Source: Tessaracoccus timonensis
GTDB lineage: Bacteria; Actinomycetota; Actinomycetes; Propionibacteriales; Propionibacteriaceae
DNA: 64,000 nt
NCBI RefSeq assembly: GCF_900343145.1
Contig: NZ_LT996886.1
Coordinates: 1,116,001-1,180,000, forward strand
Reading direction: 5' to 3'
Shown: piece after piece, positions 50,569 to 59,469 of the stretch
How the letters are laid out: each line of letters opens with the position of its first letter
Numbering within the stretch: position 1 is the first letter of the stretch
Position numbers and translations under genes: made by a program
The notes under the pieces: model-generated
Told to the model about the DNA's origin: nothing
The model's input: the letters and a program-made list of their open reading frames with translations, nothing else
The model's database searches: none

Positions 50569-53500
50569 ATGACCACGCGATTACACAAGGGTGTGTTCGC
50601 GCTGCTCACTGGCGCAACACTCTTGATTGCCCCGGCTGCGAACATCGGACAAGCCCAGGCTGACCCTGGGCACGGGCGCTCTCCGAAGAAGTCCACGGCG
50701 AAGGGTCCCGTCGGATGGGATACCTTCCGGCATCTCGACCAGCTGCCATTCATCCCAACCGGAGTGACGAGCAAGCAGTTCTCGAGCTTCGACGAAACCG
50801 GAGGCAACTGGCAAGACGGATTCGACGGCGCTTTCTCCTGCCTCCGCGAAGAGGCCGACGGCTGCGTGCTCGCCGAGGATGCCGGCGCAGGAGAGATCAC
50901 GTCGATCTGGTTCACCAGAGACTGGGGCGACGTCAGCAAGACCGGCAACATCAAGGTGACGCTCGACGGCAAAGTTGTGCTTGACGCGAAACTGCAGGAT
51001 GTCGTGGACGGCAATCTCGGCGGTGCCTTCCAGCGCCCATTCGTCGCCAATGCCGACGAATCCTCCGGCGGTGTCGCCATCAAGGTGCCGATGACCTATC
51101 GGGAGTCGATGAAGGTCACCACCAGCAACAACCCGCTCTTCCACCACGTATCGATCCGCGAGTTTGCGGATGCCCAGGGCGTACCCACCTTCAACCCCGA
51201 CGATGTTCCTTCCGACGTGCTTGCCGCAGCCAAGCAGTGGGGCCACCAAGATCCCAAGCCTCGTGCACGGAAGACGAGCACCGACACTACGAAGTTGAGC
51301 GTCACCGCAGGTGGCAGCCAACGTGTTGCCTCAGCGCGTAAGGCGGGTGTGCTGAACGAGCTGCGATTCCAGCTTCCGCAGATCAAGACCCCCGACGAGG
51401 CTGAGCGCATTAACGACGACGGTCGCGCTTTCCGTGGCTCCAGCCAGTTCACTGCCAAGATCGACCCCGCCAACAACGGCGTCCGGATCACCCGTCGCCT
51501 CGATTCAGGGATCGCGGGGCAGGTGGCGAAGGTCACCGTCGATGGTAAAGAAATTGGGGCATGGGAAGAGGTGAAGTCGACTGCAGGGCAGTGGCTTGAT
51601 CTCTCCATCGAGGTGCCCGCCGAAGTCACCAAGGGCAAGCAATCGGTGACGGTGAAGAGCGAATACGCCAAGAAGGAGAATGACTTCAACGAATTCCGCT
51701 ACTGGGTGGACAGCCGAGTAGGCGACGAATGGAAGCGCACTGACGAGATCGACGTCGGCAACGAAGAATCCGAGAAGGCCCATGACTACGCCATCGTGGG
51801 GCAGGTATGGCAGGGGGACAGGACGTACACCTATCCCGTCGCTACCGACCCCGATGTGCTCGAGGGCAACGCGCTGCTGCGCGACCTCCGACTGCGAGTC
51901 ACCGCCGATGGGAAGCAGACGGTCGACGCTCCGTTCGGCGAGTTCTTCGGTGTCGGACTCAGCCGCGCAGAGGTCCGCTCGCTGCTCTACGCCGTCGATC
52001 CCGAGACCACTGGGTGGTTCTCCAGCTGGTGGCCGATGCCGTATAAGAAGTCCCTGGAAGTGGAGCTGGTGAATGAATCCGACGTCGACGTCACCGTCGG
52101 CATGGCCACGGCCACGACGGCGCGTGAGGGCCGCGTCGGAGGACAGCTGTCGGGCGCGAAACCGTCGATCGGCTACTTCCAGGCACAGTCACGTCGCGGG
52201 GATACCGTCGACGGCCAAGACTGGCGGGTGATCGACCAAACCGGCTTCGGCAAGGTCGTCGGCGTCAGCCAGACGGTGCGCGGCCAGATGGAATTCGGCA
52301 ACACCCGTGAATATCTCGAAGGCGACGAGCGCGTCCACGTCGACGGCGCCTACTCACCCGCATGGCACGGCACCGGCACCGAGGACTTCTACGAGGGCGG
52401 CTGGTACTTCCGCGAGGTGGTGCCCTTCACGACACCCTTCGTCGGAGCGACGGCGATTCAATTCGGCGTGAACGGATGTAAGCACAAGTGCGACTCCATG
52501 GTGCGCACTCTCGTCTCTGACGCCATGCCGTTCTCGAACACGATGGCGTTCGGCATCGAACACGGCGGTTCCAACCAAGCGAAGGCCGAGTACGGCACCA
52601 CGGCCTTCTGGTACGGGCACGAAGGTCGCGTCCGGGCTCGCCTCACGGACGCCGTGGACGTGGGCGATCAGGTTTCTGAGCAGGAGCACAATTACACCGG
52701 CAGCGGTGACGTGCAGAAGCTGCGGGCAACCTTCGAAGGAGAGCACGACGGGATCCCCGTCACCGATACCCTGCGTGCCACCAAGGATGCGGTGAGGTTC
52801 ACCGTCGATATTGCTCGCGGCAGCGATGTCGTGCAGTTGCGCCGGTTGTCTGATCAGCGTGGGGCGTACCAGCGCGCGAAGGTGCAGGTCGACGGGCAGG
52901 ATGCGGGCACATGGCTGCAGCCGTTGGGCAACGAGCATCATCGCTGGCTCGAAGACGACTTCATGCTGCCGCCTGAGCTGACGCGCGGGAAACGCAGCAT
53001 CACGGTCACCCTCACGCCAGAGGGCGAGCAGGCCTGGAGCGCCGCTCGGTATGAGGTGCGTAGCACCACGGCGGCCAAACCGGATGCGAAGGCGCCGACG
53101 GGCATCCGCACGCTGAATGCCACTGCTGAGGGCAACGGCATCGCCCTCGACTGGACGCGTGCGACCGACGATGTCGCCGTCGCGAAGTACGAGGTGTACG
53201 GCTCGAAGGATGCCAGCTTCAATCCCAGCGAGAAGACCCTCCTCGGCACCTCGCCGCTGCCCGGGTTCGTTCACACCGACGCAGGGCTCGGAGAAACCTG
53301 GCACTACCGCGTGAGGGCCGTCGACAGCAGCGGCAAGACGGGCGAGTTCTCCGCGCCTGCGTCGCAGACGAGCAACACCACGAAGCGGCTGGAGCTCGAA
53401 GACCTGCTGCCTGCCGACAAGGCCGACATGGATATGGAGCGCCAGAGTAGCTGCTGTGGCGTGACTTGGTCTGGCGGTGCGCAACTGTGGATGAAGCCGC

Positions 53501-53799
53501 AAGCCGAAGGCCAGTTCGCGGAGTTCACCGTCGACGTCAGCAAGGCCGGCTCTTACGACCTTGCGCTCAGGTACTCCAAGGCGCGCGACTACGGGAACCT
53601 GCGAGTGATGCTCGATGGTAAGCAGCTCGGAGAGTTCGACGGTCACCATGCCGACGGCGTCACTACCGACGAAGGCTCCCTGGGCACCGTCCAACTCAAG
53701 GCTGGCAAGCACACCTTGCGGTTTGAGTCTGCCGGGAAGCATGACGCGTCGACGGGGCTCTTCATGGGCGTCGACTACCTGGAGATGCGTCTCAAGTAG
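50569..53799 (+). CDS. Secreted GH172 (DUF2961) glycosidase with FN3 and carbohydrate-binding domains
   Basis: 1076 residues. Sec signal peptide (1-32, AQA|DPG). The DUF2961/GH172 core is seen as FSSFDETGGNWQDGFDG (about 67-83), GEITSIWFTRDWG and the signature WHGTGTEDFYEGGWYF (599-614, with Glu605 and Asp606). Two related beta-sandwich insertions (about 300-385 and 740-835) share the pattern AKVxVDGxxxGxW. An FN3 domain (about 845-930) and a CBM6/35-like domain (about 945-1076) follow. Characterised GH172 enzymes cleave alpha-D-fructofuranosides/difructose dianhydride or D-arabinofuranosides. GAAAGGACGAAC precedes the ATG. Downstream of a sugar importer. Confidence 0.88.
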   Translation: MTTRLHKGVFALLTGATLLIAPAANIGQAQADPGHGRSPKKSTAKGPVGWDTFRHLDQLPFIPTGVTSKQFSSFDETGGNWQDGFDGAFSCLREEADGCVLAEDAGAGEITSIWFTRDWGDVSKTGNIKVTLDGKVVLDAKLQDVVDGNLGGAFQRPFVANADESSGGVAIKVPMTYRESMKVTTSNNPLFHHVSIREFADAQGVPTFNPDDVPSDVLAAAKQWGHQDPKPRARKTSTDTTKLSVTAGGSQRVASARKAGVLNELRFQLPQIKTPDEAERINDDGRAFRGSSQFTAKIDPANNGVRITRRLDSGIAGQVAKVTVDGKEIGAWEEVKSTAGQWLDLSIEVPAEVTKGKQSVTVKSEYAKKENDFNEFRYWVDSRVGDEWKRTDEIDVGNEESEKAHDYAIVGQVWQGDRTYTYPVATDPDVLEGNALLRDLRLRVTADGKQTVDAPFGEFFGVGLSRAEVRSLLYAVDPETTGWFSSWWPMPYKKSLEVELVNESDVDVTVGMATATTAREGRVGGQLSGAKPSIGYFQAQSRRGDTVDGQDWRVIDQTGFGKVVGVSQTVRGQMEFGNTREYLEGDERVHVDGAYSPAWHGTGTEDFYEGGWYFREVVPFTTPFVGATAIQFGVNGCKHKCDSMVRTLVSDAMPFSNTMAFGIEHGGSNQAKAEYGTTAFWYGHEGRVRARLTDAVDVGDQVSEQEHNYTGSGDVQKLRATFEGEHDGIPVTDTLRATKDAVRFTVDIARGSDVVQLRRLSDQRGAYQRAKVQVDGQDAGTWLQPLGNEHHRWLEDDFMLPPELTRGKRSITVTLTPEGEQAWSAARYEVRSTTAAKPDAKAPTGIRTLNATAEGNGIALDWTRATDDVAVAKYEVYGSKDASFNPSEKTLLGTSPLPGFVHTDAGLGETWHYRVRAVDSSGKTGEFSAPASQTSNTTKRLELEDLLPADKADMDMERQSSCCGVTWSGGAQLWMKPQAEGQFAEFTVDVSKAGSYDLALRYSKARDYGNLRVMLDGKQLGEFDGHHADGVTTDEGSLGTVQLKAGKHTLRFESAGKHDASTGLFMGVDYLEMRLK

Positions 53800-53824
53800 G
53801 GCGTCGTAGTCGGAACAACACACG

Positions 53825-53866
53825 GAGTGGGGGCTCGTTCAGGGAATCCTGAACGAGCCCCCACTC
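53825..53866. terminator. Strong terminator after the GH172 gene
   Basis: Perfect 18-bp stem, arms GAGTGGGGGCTCGTTCAG (53825-53842) and complement (53849-53866), six-base loop, 25 bases after the stop. No T-run; high stem stability. Confidence 0.8.
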
Positions 53867-54001
53867 ATGCCCGGATCTGCCCGTGTGCGGTACTCAGATT
53901 CATGCGCGAGGCGGGAACTTTTGGATATCGACGCTCGCCGCGGTACGACGAGGAAGCGCCCTTGGTCAGGCCATCGTCGGGGGAAGCGAGCTTCCTGATA
54001 C
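53867..54001. other. Spacer between the GH172 terminator and the direct-repeat array
   Basis: No supportable gene, hairpin or promoter seen; marks the boundary between the sugar cluster and the accessory island. Confidence 0.5.
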
Positions 54002-54109
54002 TCACAAAGTGACGACTGATCGATTCACAAACTGACGACTAGAACACTCACAAATTGACGACTGCTAGACTCTCAAAGTGACGACTACAAGGTTCATATA
54101 TTGACGAAT
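54002..54109. repeat. Iteron-like array: five 16-bp direct repeats with exact 23-bp period
   Basis: Copies start at 54002, 54025, 54048, 54071 and 54094. Consensus TCACAAANTGACGACT; copies 1-3 differ only at the N (g, c, t), copy 4 has one change and copy 5 three. The 7-base spacers are unrelated. The array ends 8 bases before the GTG of the DUF4143 ATPase, and copy 5 contains TATATT, a possible -10 element. Likely a protein-binding array over the promoter. Confidence 0.9.
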
Positions 54110-54117
54110 GGACTGAT

Positions 54118-55344
54118 GTGTACCTACAACGACAAGCGGATGTCGATCTTCAAATGGCCCTGCGTCGCGCAGGCGCTGTGGTGGTTGAGGGTCCGAAGGC
54201 ATGCGGAAAGACAGCGACCGCCACGCAAGTTGCCGCCAGCACCGTTGCGATAGATACCGACCCCAATGTCGCGCAGCTCATGGCCACTGTGCCGCACGTA
54301 CTACTGGAGGGCGCCACGCCTCGCCTTTTTGATGAATGGCATCTGCAACCACAGTTGTGGAACCTCATCAGGAGGCGTGTCGATGAGGTGCAGGGCAAGG
54401 GGCTATTCATTCTGACCGGATCGGCGGCCCCCAGCGCTGATCTGGCACGTCACAGCGGAGCTGGCCGGTTTGCGCGAGTGCGTATGCGCACGATGAGTCT
54501 GCACGAGAGCGGACATTCAGGTGGGTGCGTCAGCGTTGCCAGCCTCATGCGGGGGGAGGAAGTTGAGGCTGCTGAATCACCGCTGCCGTTTGAGGAGCTT
54601 ATCCAACGATTGGCTACGGGTGGGTGGCCAGGATTCCTCAAGAACACTGTGGACGACAGGCTGCTGAATGTGCGTGACTATCTCAAATCGCTCATAGATG
54701 TCGACGTACACAGCGTCAGCGATGTAACGCACGACCCCGTGCGAATTCGTAGGCTTTTTCTGGCCCTCGCTCGTGGCGTCGCCACGGAGATGAATTTGTC
54801 GACATTGAGCAAGGACGCTGACCTGTCTCGTGACGCGACACGTGGATACCTCGGAGTGCTCACCCAACTGTTTGCGCTCGAGGATCAACCGGCATGGTCT
54901 AGCCATTTGAGGTCAAAAGCTACGCTCCGGAAGGAGCCCAAACGCCACTTAGCAGATCCTTCGTTGGCTGTGGCTGCCCTTGAGAGTAGCCCCGATGCGC
55001 TCATGCGTGACTTGGCATATGCGGGCCAGTTATTTGAATCTCAAGTGGTGCATGACCTTCGTGTGTATTCGGGCCAAGAGGTGTATCACGCACGCGACTC
55101 GTCGGGCTCGGAGGTGGACGCCCTCGTGGAGACCGGAGACGGGACGGTGATGATCGTGGAAGCCAAGCTGGGTTGGAATCATGACATTGTCGACGGAGCC
55201 TTGGCATCACTGGACCGGTTCGCCAACAAGATAGATCGAAATCGCCACCCACTCATTCGTCGCGTCGTCATCACCGGAGGCGGGTACAGCTACCAGCGTC
55301 CCGATGGTGCCTACGTCGTGCCACTTGCCACTCTGGCTCCTTAG
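54118..55344 (+). CDS. AAA ATPase with DUF4143 nuclease-like domain
   Basis: 408 residues. N-terminal AAA_14-type ATPase: Walker A GPKACGKTATA (Lys31), Walker B-like LFDEWH, and FILTGSAAP sensor. Middle winged-helix-like part (about 205-260), and a C-terminal DUF4143 domain with a PD-(D/E)xK-like pattern: Asp334 in GSEVDAL and Glu348-x-Lys350 in VEAKLG. GTG 54118 (ATG at 54116 is in another frame). No ribosome site; a leaderless mRNA from the TATATT in the array is plausible. The family is widespread and its role is unsettled. Confidence 0.85.
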   Translation: MYLQRQADVDLQMALRRAGAVVVEGPKACGKTATATQVAASTVAIDTDPNVAQLMATVPHVLLEGATPRLFDEWHLQPQLWNLIRRRVDEVQGKGLFILTGSAAPSADLARHSGAGRFARVRMRTMSLHESGHSGGCVSVASLMRGEEVEAAESPLPFEELIQRLATGGWPGFLKNTVDDRLLNVRDYLKSLIDVDVHSVSDVTHDPVRIRRLFLALARGVATEMNLSTLSKDADLSRDATRGYLGVLTQLFALEDQPAWSSHLRSKATLRKEPKRHLADPSLAVAALESSPDALMRDLAYAGQLFESQVVHDLRVYSGQEVYHARDSSGSEVDALVETGDGTVMIVEAKLGWNHDIVDGALASLDRFANKIDRNRHPLIRRVVITGGGYSYQRPDGAYVVPLATLAP

Positions 55345-55659
55345 CAACCCAAGGATTTCCGGCAGCAGCCCACCGCAGCGAGTTCCGAGCACGTCTGGCA
55401 GCAGCAGGGTGGTGATGCCAGCTGGCTGCTGTATGACGTGACTACCAGCGGTGAACACGCCATCCTCGATACCGTCTCGCTGGAGCGGGCATGCGATCTC
55501 ATTGGGTTGAGGGGATACTTCAAGAACATCACCGCCGGTGTGATGTCAGCATCGAAGCCGAACCCGCAATCCCCAACAACACCACGGAACTCCTCACAAC
55601 ACTGGGGCACTAAAGTTGTGAAACTCAGGTTTTATCGGGCTGGGCCCGAGGCGCGGTGA
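55345..55659 (+). pseudogene. Unrecognised gene remnant
   Basis: Directly after the DUF4143 stop an open frame without a start reads WLLYDVTTSGEHAILDTV and SLERACDLIGLRGYFKNI and ends at 55659. Composition looks protein-coding, but I cannot name a family; a degenerate transposase or regulator tail is possible. The 130 bases after it hold nothing I can support. Confidence 0.3.
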
Positions 55660-55791
55660 CTGCGATTCTGCGGAGAGCTTCTCTCCAACGTTTGAGTATT
55701 GCAGAATTGGGCTCGTGCTCTTCTTGCTAGCATCTGACGAACGAGCGGGAGCTAGACGCCCGACTCAGGGCGCAGGGCGGAACAAGACGCT

Positions 55792-57669
55792 CTATGTATC
55801 CCCAAGGCGGGCATGTAGCGCGGCTGAGCGCCGTGAGAGCTTGAATGCCGTAGCGAGTGCCCTTGCTACTGCTTCAATTTCTTCCTCCGTGCTGATCTTG
55901 AGGAAGCCGAAGGGGTGGAGGTTTCGCGGCTGTGTTTTGTTGATGTCCGAGAAGATCATCTTCTTGTTGCCGCGACCTTCAGCTTCCGAGGACCACTCGC
56001 GATGCAAATCTTCCGCAAGCTTAGACCACTCGGGGTCGTTCTTCCAGAAGTTCCGTGCTCCCTCAGCTGCCTTGGGGCCGAAGGAGACGGCGAGCGTGCC
56101 AAGCTTGTTCACGCGCACTTCTGCCATCTGGGTGCCCCAGCCCGACTTTTTCACACTCTCCTCGGATTCGTTGTGCATGGTTACAATATTGTCGCTGGAC
56201 GGAGTCATCGCATAGGAGAATTGCCCCTCCCCGAGCAGGTTGCAAAGCTTGGCAAGAAGCGATTGGAACATCGTAGTTCCGAGTGTTCCAATATTGGATT
56301 CCAGCCGAGAAATCACCGAACCGCCAAAATCGCGCCGGCCGTCGTTGTCCACAACATTGCTGGATCCCACGGTGGTCACGGAAGAAAGGAAGAGGCCTCG
56401 CTTGAGTAGTTGAAGGCCATTATCTGAATCATTCAGTACTTCGCGGAAGAACCCAATAAAGGATTCGAGACGCCGAAGTTGATCGAGCGTTGTTACGCCG
56501 TATTCCTCCGGTGTAGCGGTAGTCGTGCCTGGCGTATCGTTCCGGGTCTCGTCGCTGGGTAGCAGGCTATCGAGATCTTCCTCGGAATCGCTGAGCTCAG
56601 TGAGCCGGTCATGAAATTTAGGGAAGGCGCTCTGGAGACACAAGAGATAGAAGAGAGTGATATCCAATTTATCGTCGCGCTCGGAAGGGAGTTCCCCGGC
56701 CTCGACGATCAGTTTGAGGAGAACGAAGGTGTTGAGCAGTCGTTTCAGAGATCGGGGGTTAGTCCCGATAGAATACTTCACTGCCCGTTCATACGGTTTC
56801 CTGTCATCTGCTAAGAGATTCTTCATTCCTAGGGTGTCGAAGACTTGCTTCATTATGCCATCGATTTTGTAGTTGCTGATTGGCATACGGAATGGAACCT
56901 GGATGATCTTATCGAAGAAAGACCTGGCCTTATCCTCGGTGAATCCCGCCCCAAACTTATTCTGCACGCCCCGCGATACCACCTCAAAGTCGATGGCTAG
57001 AACGAAGACTACACGCTCACACTCAAGGAAGAGCTTCAGATTCTCCATCACTTCCACGGACTATGAGGGGTCCAAGCGGTCCAGATCGTCCACAAAGACA
57101 ATGACGCGATCCTTCTCGGCCTTCTCGCAAAACTCCTCTACAGCAGCGTGGAACTCTTTGCGGAGATTCTTCACCTGCTCCACAATCGACACTTTCTCGT
57201 CATCACCAAAAGAGTCCACTGCGGAGTCAAGCACATTGCTGAGCACAGCAATTGCTGGAGTGGTGCTACCCACCGTGCGCATAAGCCCCCGTCCGAAATC
57301 AACGAACTTCCGCAGGTATCGCTTCGCCTGCTCGGAGTTACGTTGCAGCGGAGCGGTCACTTCGTGAACGAGGGAAAATACCAAGGCCTCACCCAGGTCA
57401 AACTGGGCGTATTGCCAAGTGTTAAAATCGATAATTTCGTACTTCTTCTCGGAACTAAGCCTGAACTTGATGCCGTTCATCGCCGAGGTTTTGCCGCTGC
57501 CCCAGTCGCCCTGGACCGCAATGGTCATGGGCGTTGGGCAACTGGTTATGAATTGGGCCAGCCCGTCCAGGTAGTTGCTGATGCCGAGTGCGTTGTCATC
57601 TGCCTCGGGATCGGTACGCGGATCATAAGGCAGATCGGTGACTCCGATGGGTGTAGTGGTTTTGAGCAT
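55792..57669 (-). pseudogene. KAP family P-loop NTPase interrupted by one in-frame TAG
   Basis: One frame of 625 codons on the minus strand, broken only by TAG at 57061-57063 (codon 203). Walker A is GDWGSGKTS (residues 54-62); Walker B VIVFVDDLDRLDPS ends directly at the stop, and the frame resumes SVEVMENLKLFLECERVVFVLAID, the conserved KAP continuation (DDLDRL..EKxVEVLExIKLFL). Strong AAGGAGAAGCAC start signal at 57669. A GTG at 57057 could restart but has no ribosome site. KAP NTPases occur in phage-defence and mobile contexts. Visibly more AT-rich than neighbours. A recent nonsense mutation is the simplest reading. Confidence 0.88.
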
Positions 57670-57798
57670 GTGCTTCTCCTTGATGCGAGATGTCTACCTC
57701 GCACACTAATTCGGTTCGGTGGGGGTTGGGGGAGAGCGTCGAGAATTCCCTTGGTGGGTTCTCACGGGAGCCCAGCATGCACTCGCCTCGAAGACAGC

Positions 57799-58620
57799 TC
57801 AAGCCGCCTCGCGACGCAACGTACGGAGAGCGCCCAAGACCAGAGGGAGTAGCACCCAGAAGGTAGTGGCGACGACGAGTTTCCCGACGCCGGCGGCATC
57901 GTCGCCTTGGAACGCGAGGGCGGCGCTGGTTTGCAGATTCAGCCACTCGGTCGCTTTCATGGGGATTTCACCAAGTTGGGAAACGATCTGGAGCACTACA
58001 GGAGCGCCAAGCACAATCGCAATGCTGAGCGCGCTGTTATGCACCAGCAACGCCAGGGCGAAAGCGCTTGCCATCGTGAGGAACCAGACGGTGAACTCAC
58101 AACCCACTTCGCCCCAATCGGCCCACATGCCGGTGAGCGGGATGCCGTTGGTGAGCCGAGCCGTCCAGGTGGTGAGCAGTGCCGTACCAGCGATGAAGCC
58201 ATAGCCGACGACCGTCACCACCGTGGCGACGATCGCCTTCGCCCCAACCACCATTCCTCGCCGAGGAACGAGGGTGAACGTCGTCATCGCCGACCGGGTG
58301 GTCCACTCTGAGGCCACCGGCACAATGATGAGCGCCGGGAACACCAACTGCACCAGGAGCCGAATCGCGGTGGCGGAAGTCAGCCAAGGCACATAGACGG
58401 GCTGGCCGGTCTCGACGTCGAGGAACATCGTCGTGTATCCGAGCCCGAGACCAATCGCCATGGCCACTATCAGCGCGAGACATGCGCACATGAGCATCCG
58501 CAATGACTCGGTGTGAAAGAACTTACGAAACTCGACGGCCACCACGCGGCCGAGTGTGACCGGCTTCGGTCGCGCATCGACGAGGGGAACGTCGAAGGGG
58601 GAGGTAGTTGCGATGCTCAT
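57799..58620 (-). CDS. ABC-2 type transporter permease
   Basis: 273 residues. A soluble N-terminus of about 40 residues (VTLGRVVAVEFRKFFHTESLR, the usual amphipathic entry), then six membrane segments. Exporter subunit paired with the ATPase whose stop it overlaps (ATGA). Substrate unknown; such pairs export peptides, lipids or drugs. Confidence 0.88.
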   Translation of the reverse strand: MSIATTSPFDVPLVDARPKPVTLGRVVAVEFRKFFHTESLRMLMCACLALIVAMAIGLGLGYTTMFLDVETGQPVYVPWLTSATAIRLLVQLVFPALIIVPVASEWTTRSAMTTFTLVPRRGMVVGAKAIVATVVTVVGYGFIAGTALLTTWTARLTNGIPLTGMWADWGEVGCEFTVWFLTMASAFALALLVHNSALSIAIVLGAPVVLQIVSQLGEIPMKATEWLNLQTSAALAFQGDDAAGVGKLVVATTFWVLLPLVLGALRTLRREAA

Positions 58621-59339
58621 CGAAGTGCTCCTTCGCGAGAGGTGTCGGCGGTCAGGGTGAGAAACATGTCTTCAAGGTCTTCGCTGGAGGCGAGCAGCTC
58701 GGCGATGGGGCCGTCGTGGACAACGCGGCCGTGGCCGATCATCACCAGCTGATCGGCAATCTGCTGGACTTCGTGAAGCAGATGGGAAGACAGCAGCACG
58801 GTGCCGCCATGCCGCGCGAAGTCTCGCAGCAGGTTGCGCATCCAGCGGATACCAGCAGGGTCCAGGCCATTCGCTGGCTCGTCGAGCACCAGCACCGACG
58901 GAGCCCCGAGCAGCGCGTGCCCGATCCCGAGGCGTTGCCGCATACCGAGCGAGTACGTCTTCACCTTCCGCTTTGCTTCCTTGGGTGTCAGCCCGACGAG
59001 CGCGAGGATCTCGTCGACCCTGGAATGGGGGAGCCCTAAGAGCATTGCCCCCTCGACGAGCACCTCGCGCCCGGTGCGTCCGGGATGCAGCGCCGATGCG
59101 TCGAGCATGATTCCTACTTGCGCGGCAGGGTTGACCAGCTCCCGGTAGGGCTGCCCGAGGACCAGCGCCTGACCCCTCGTGGGGGTAGCGAGACCGACAA
59201 GGCAACGCATCGAGGTTGACTTGCCGGCACCGTTGGGGCCGAGGAAACCGCAGACCGTGCCAGGTTGCACGGCGAAAGAGATGTCGTCGACGGCGGTGAC
59301 GTCGCCGTAGTGTTTGATGAGGTGCCTGAATTCGATCAT
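58617..59339 (-). CDS. ABC transporter ATP-binding protein (drug/peptide export type)
   Basis: 240 residues, one ABC domain: GPNGAGKST, SLGMRQRLGIGHALL and VLVLDEPANGLDPAGI, with HLLHEVQQIADQ H-loop. Subfamily resembles CcmA/BcrA-like exporters. Divergent from the sensor kinase gene across 130 bases, so the two-component system probably controls it. Confidence 0.92.
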   Translation of the reverse strand: MIEFRHLIKHYGDVTAVDDISFAVQPGTVCGFLGPNGAGKSTSMRCLVGLATPTRGQALVLGQPYRELVNPAAQVGIMLDASALHPGRTGREVLVEGAMLLGLPHSRVDEILALVGLTPKEAKRKVKTYSLGMRQRLGIGHALLGAPSVLVLDEPANGLDPAGIRWMRNLLRDFARHGGTVLLSSHLLHEVQQIADQLVMIGHGRVVHDGPIAELLASSEDLEDMFLTLTADTSREGALR

Positions 59340-59469
59340 GAATCCAGCACACTGCAGCCAGCTGGGTTACAACCAGGGGCGAAGGGCTGCACTTCTCGGT
59401 CCGAACGATGCCTCGTCGGTAGCCCAAAGATGCTGCTGTTGGGAGGGCTTGCAGCCCTAGGCTGAAGGT

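Noticed and set aside
52354-53823. Minus-strand frame opposite the GH172 gene
   Set aside because: Shadow frame with Leu/Arg/Gly bias and no domains.
54002-54109. CRISPR array
   Set aside because: Repeats are 16 bp with 7-bp spacers and no cas genes; geometry fits binding-site arrays instead.
55345-55659. Insertion sequence remnant
   Set aside because: No terminal inverted repeats or recognisable DDE or HUH motif; kept only as an unrecognised remnant.
57061-57063. TAG read as an amino acid (pyrrolysine-like recoding)
   Set aside because: No other in-frame TAG cases or recoding signals here; a nonsense mutation is simpler.
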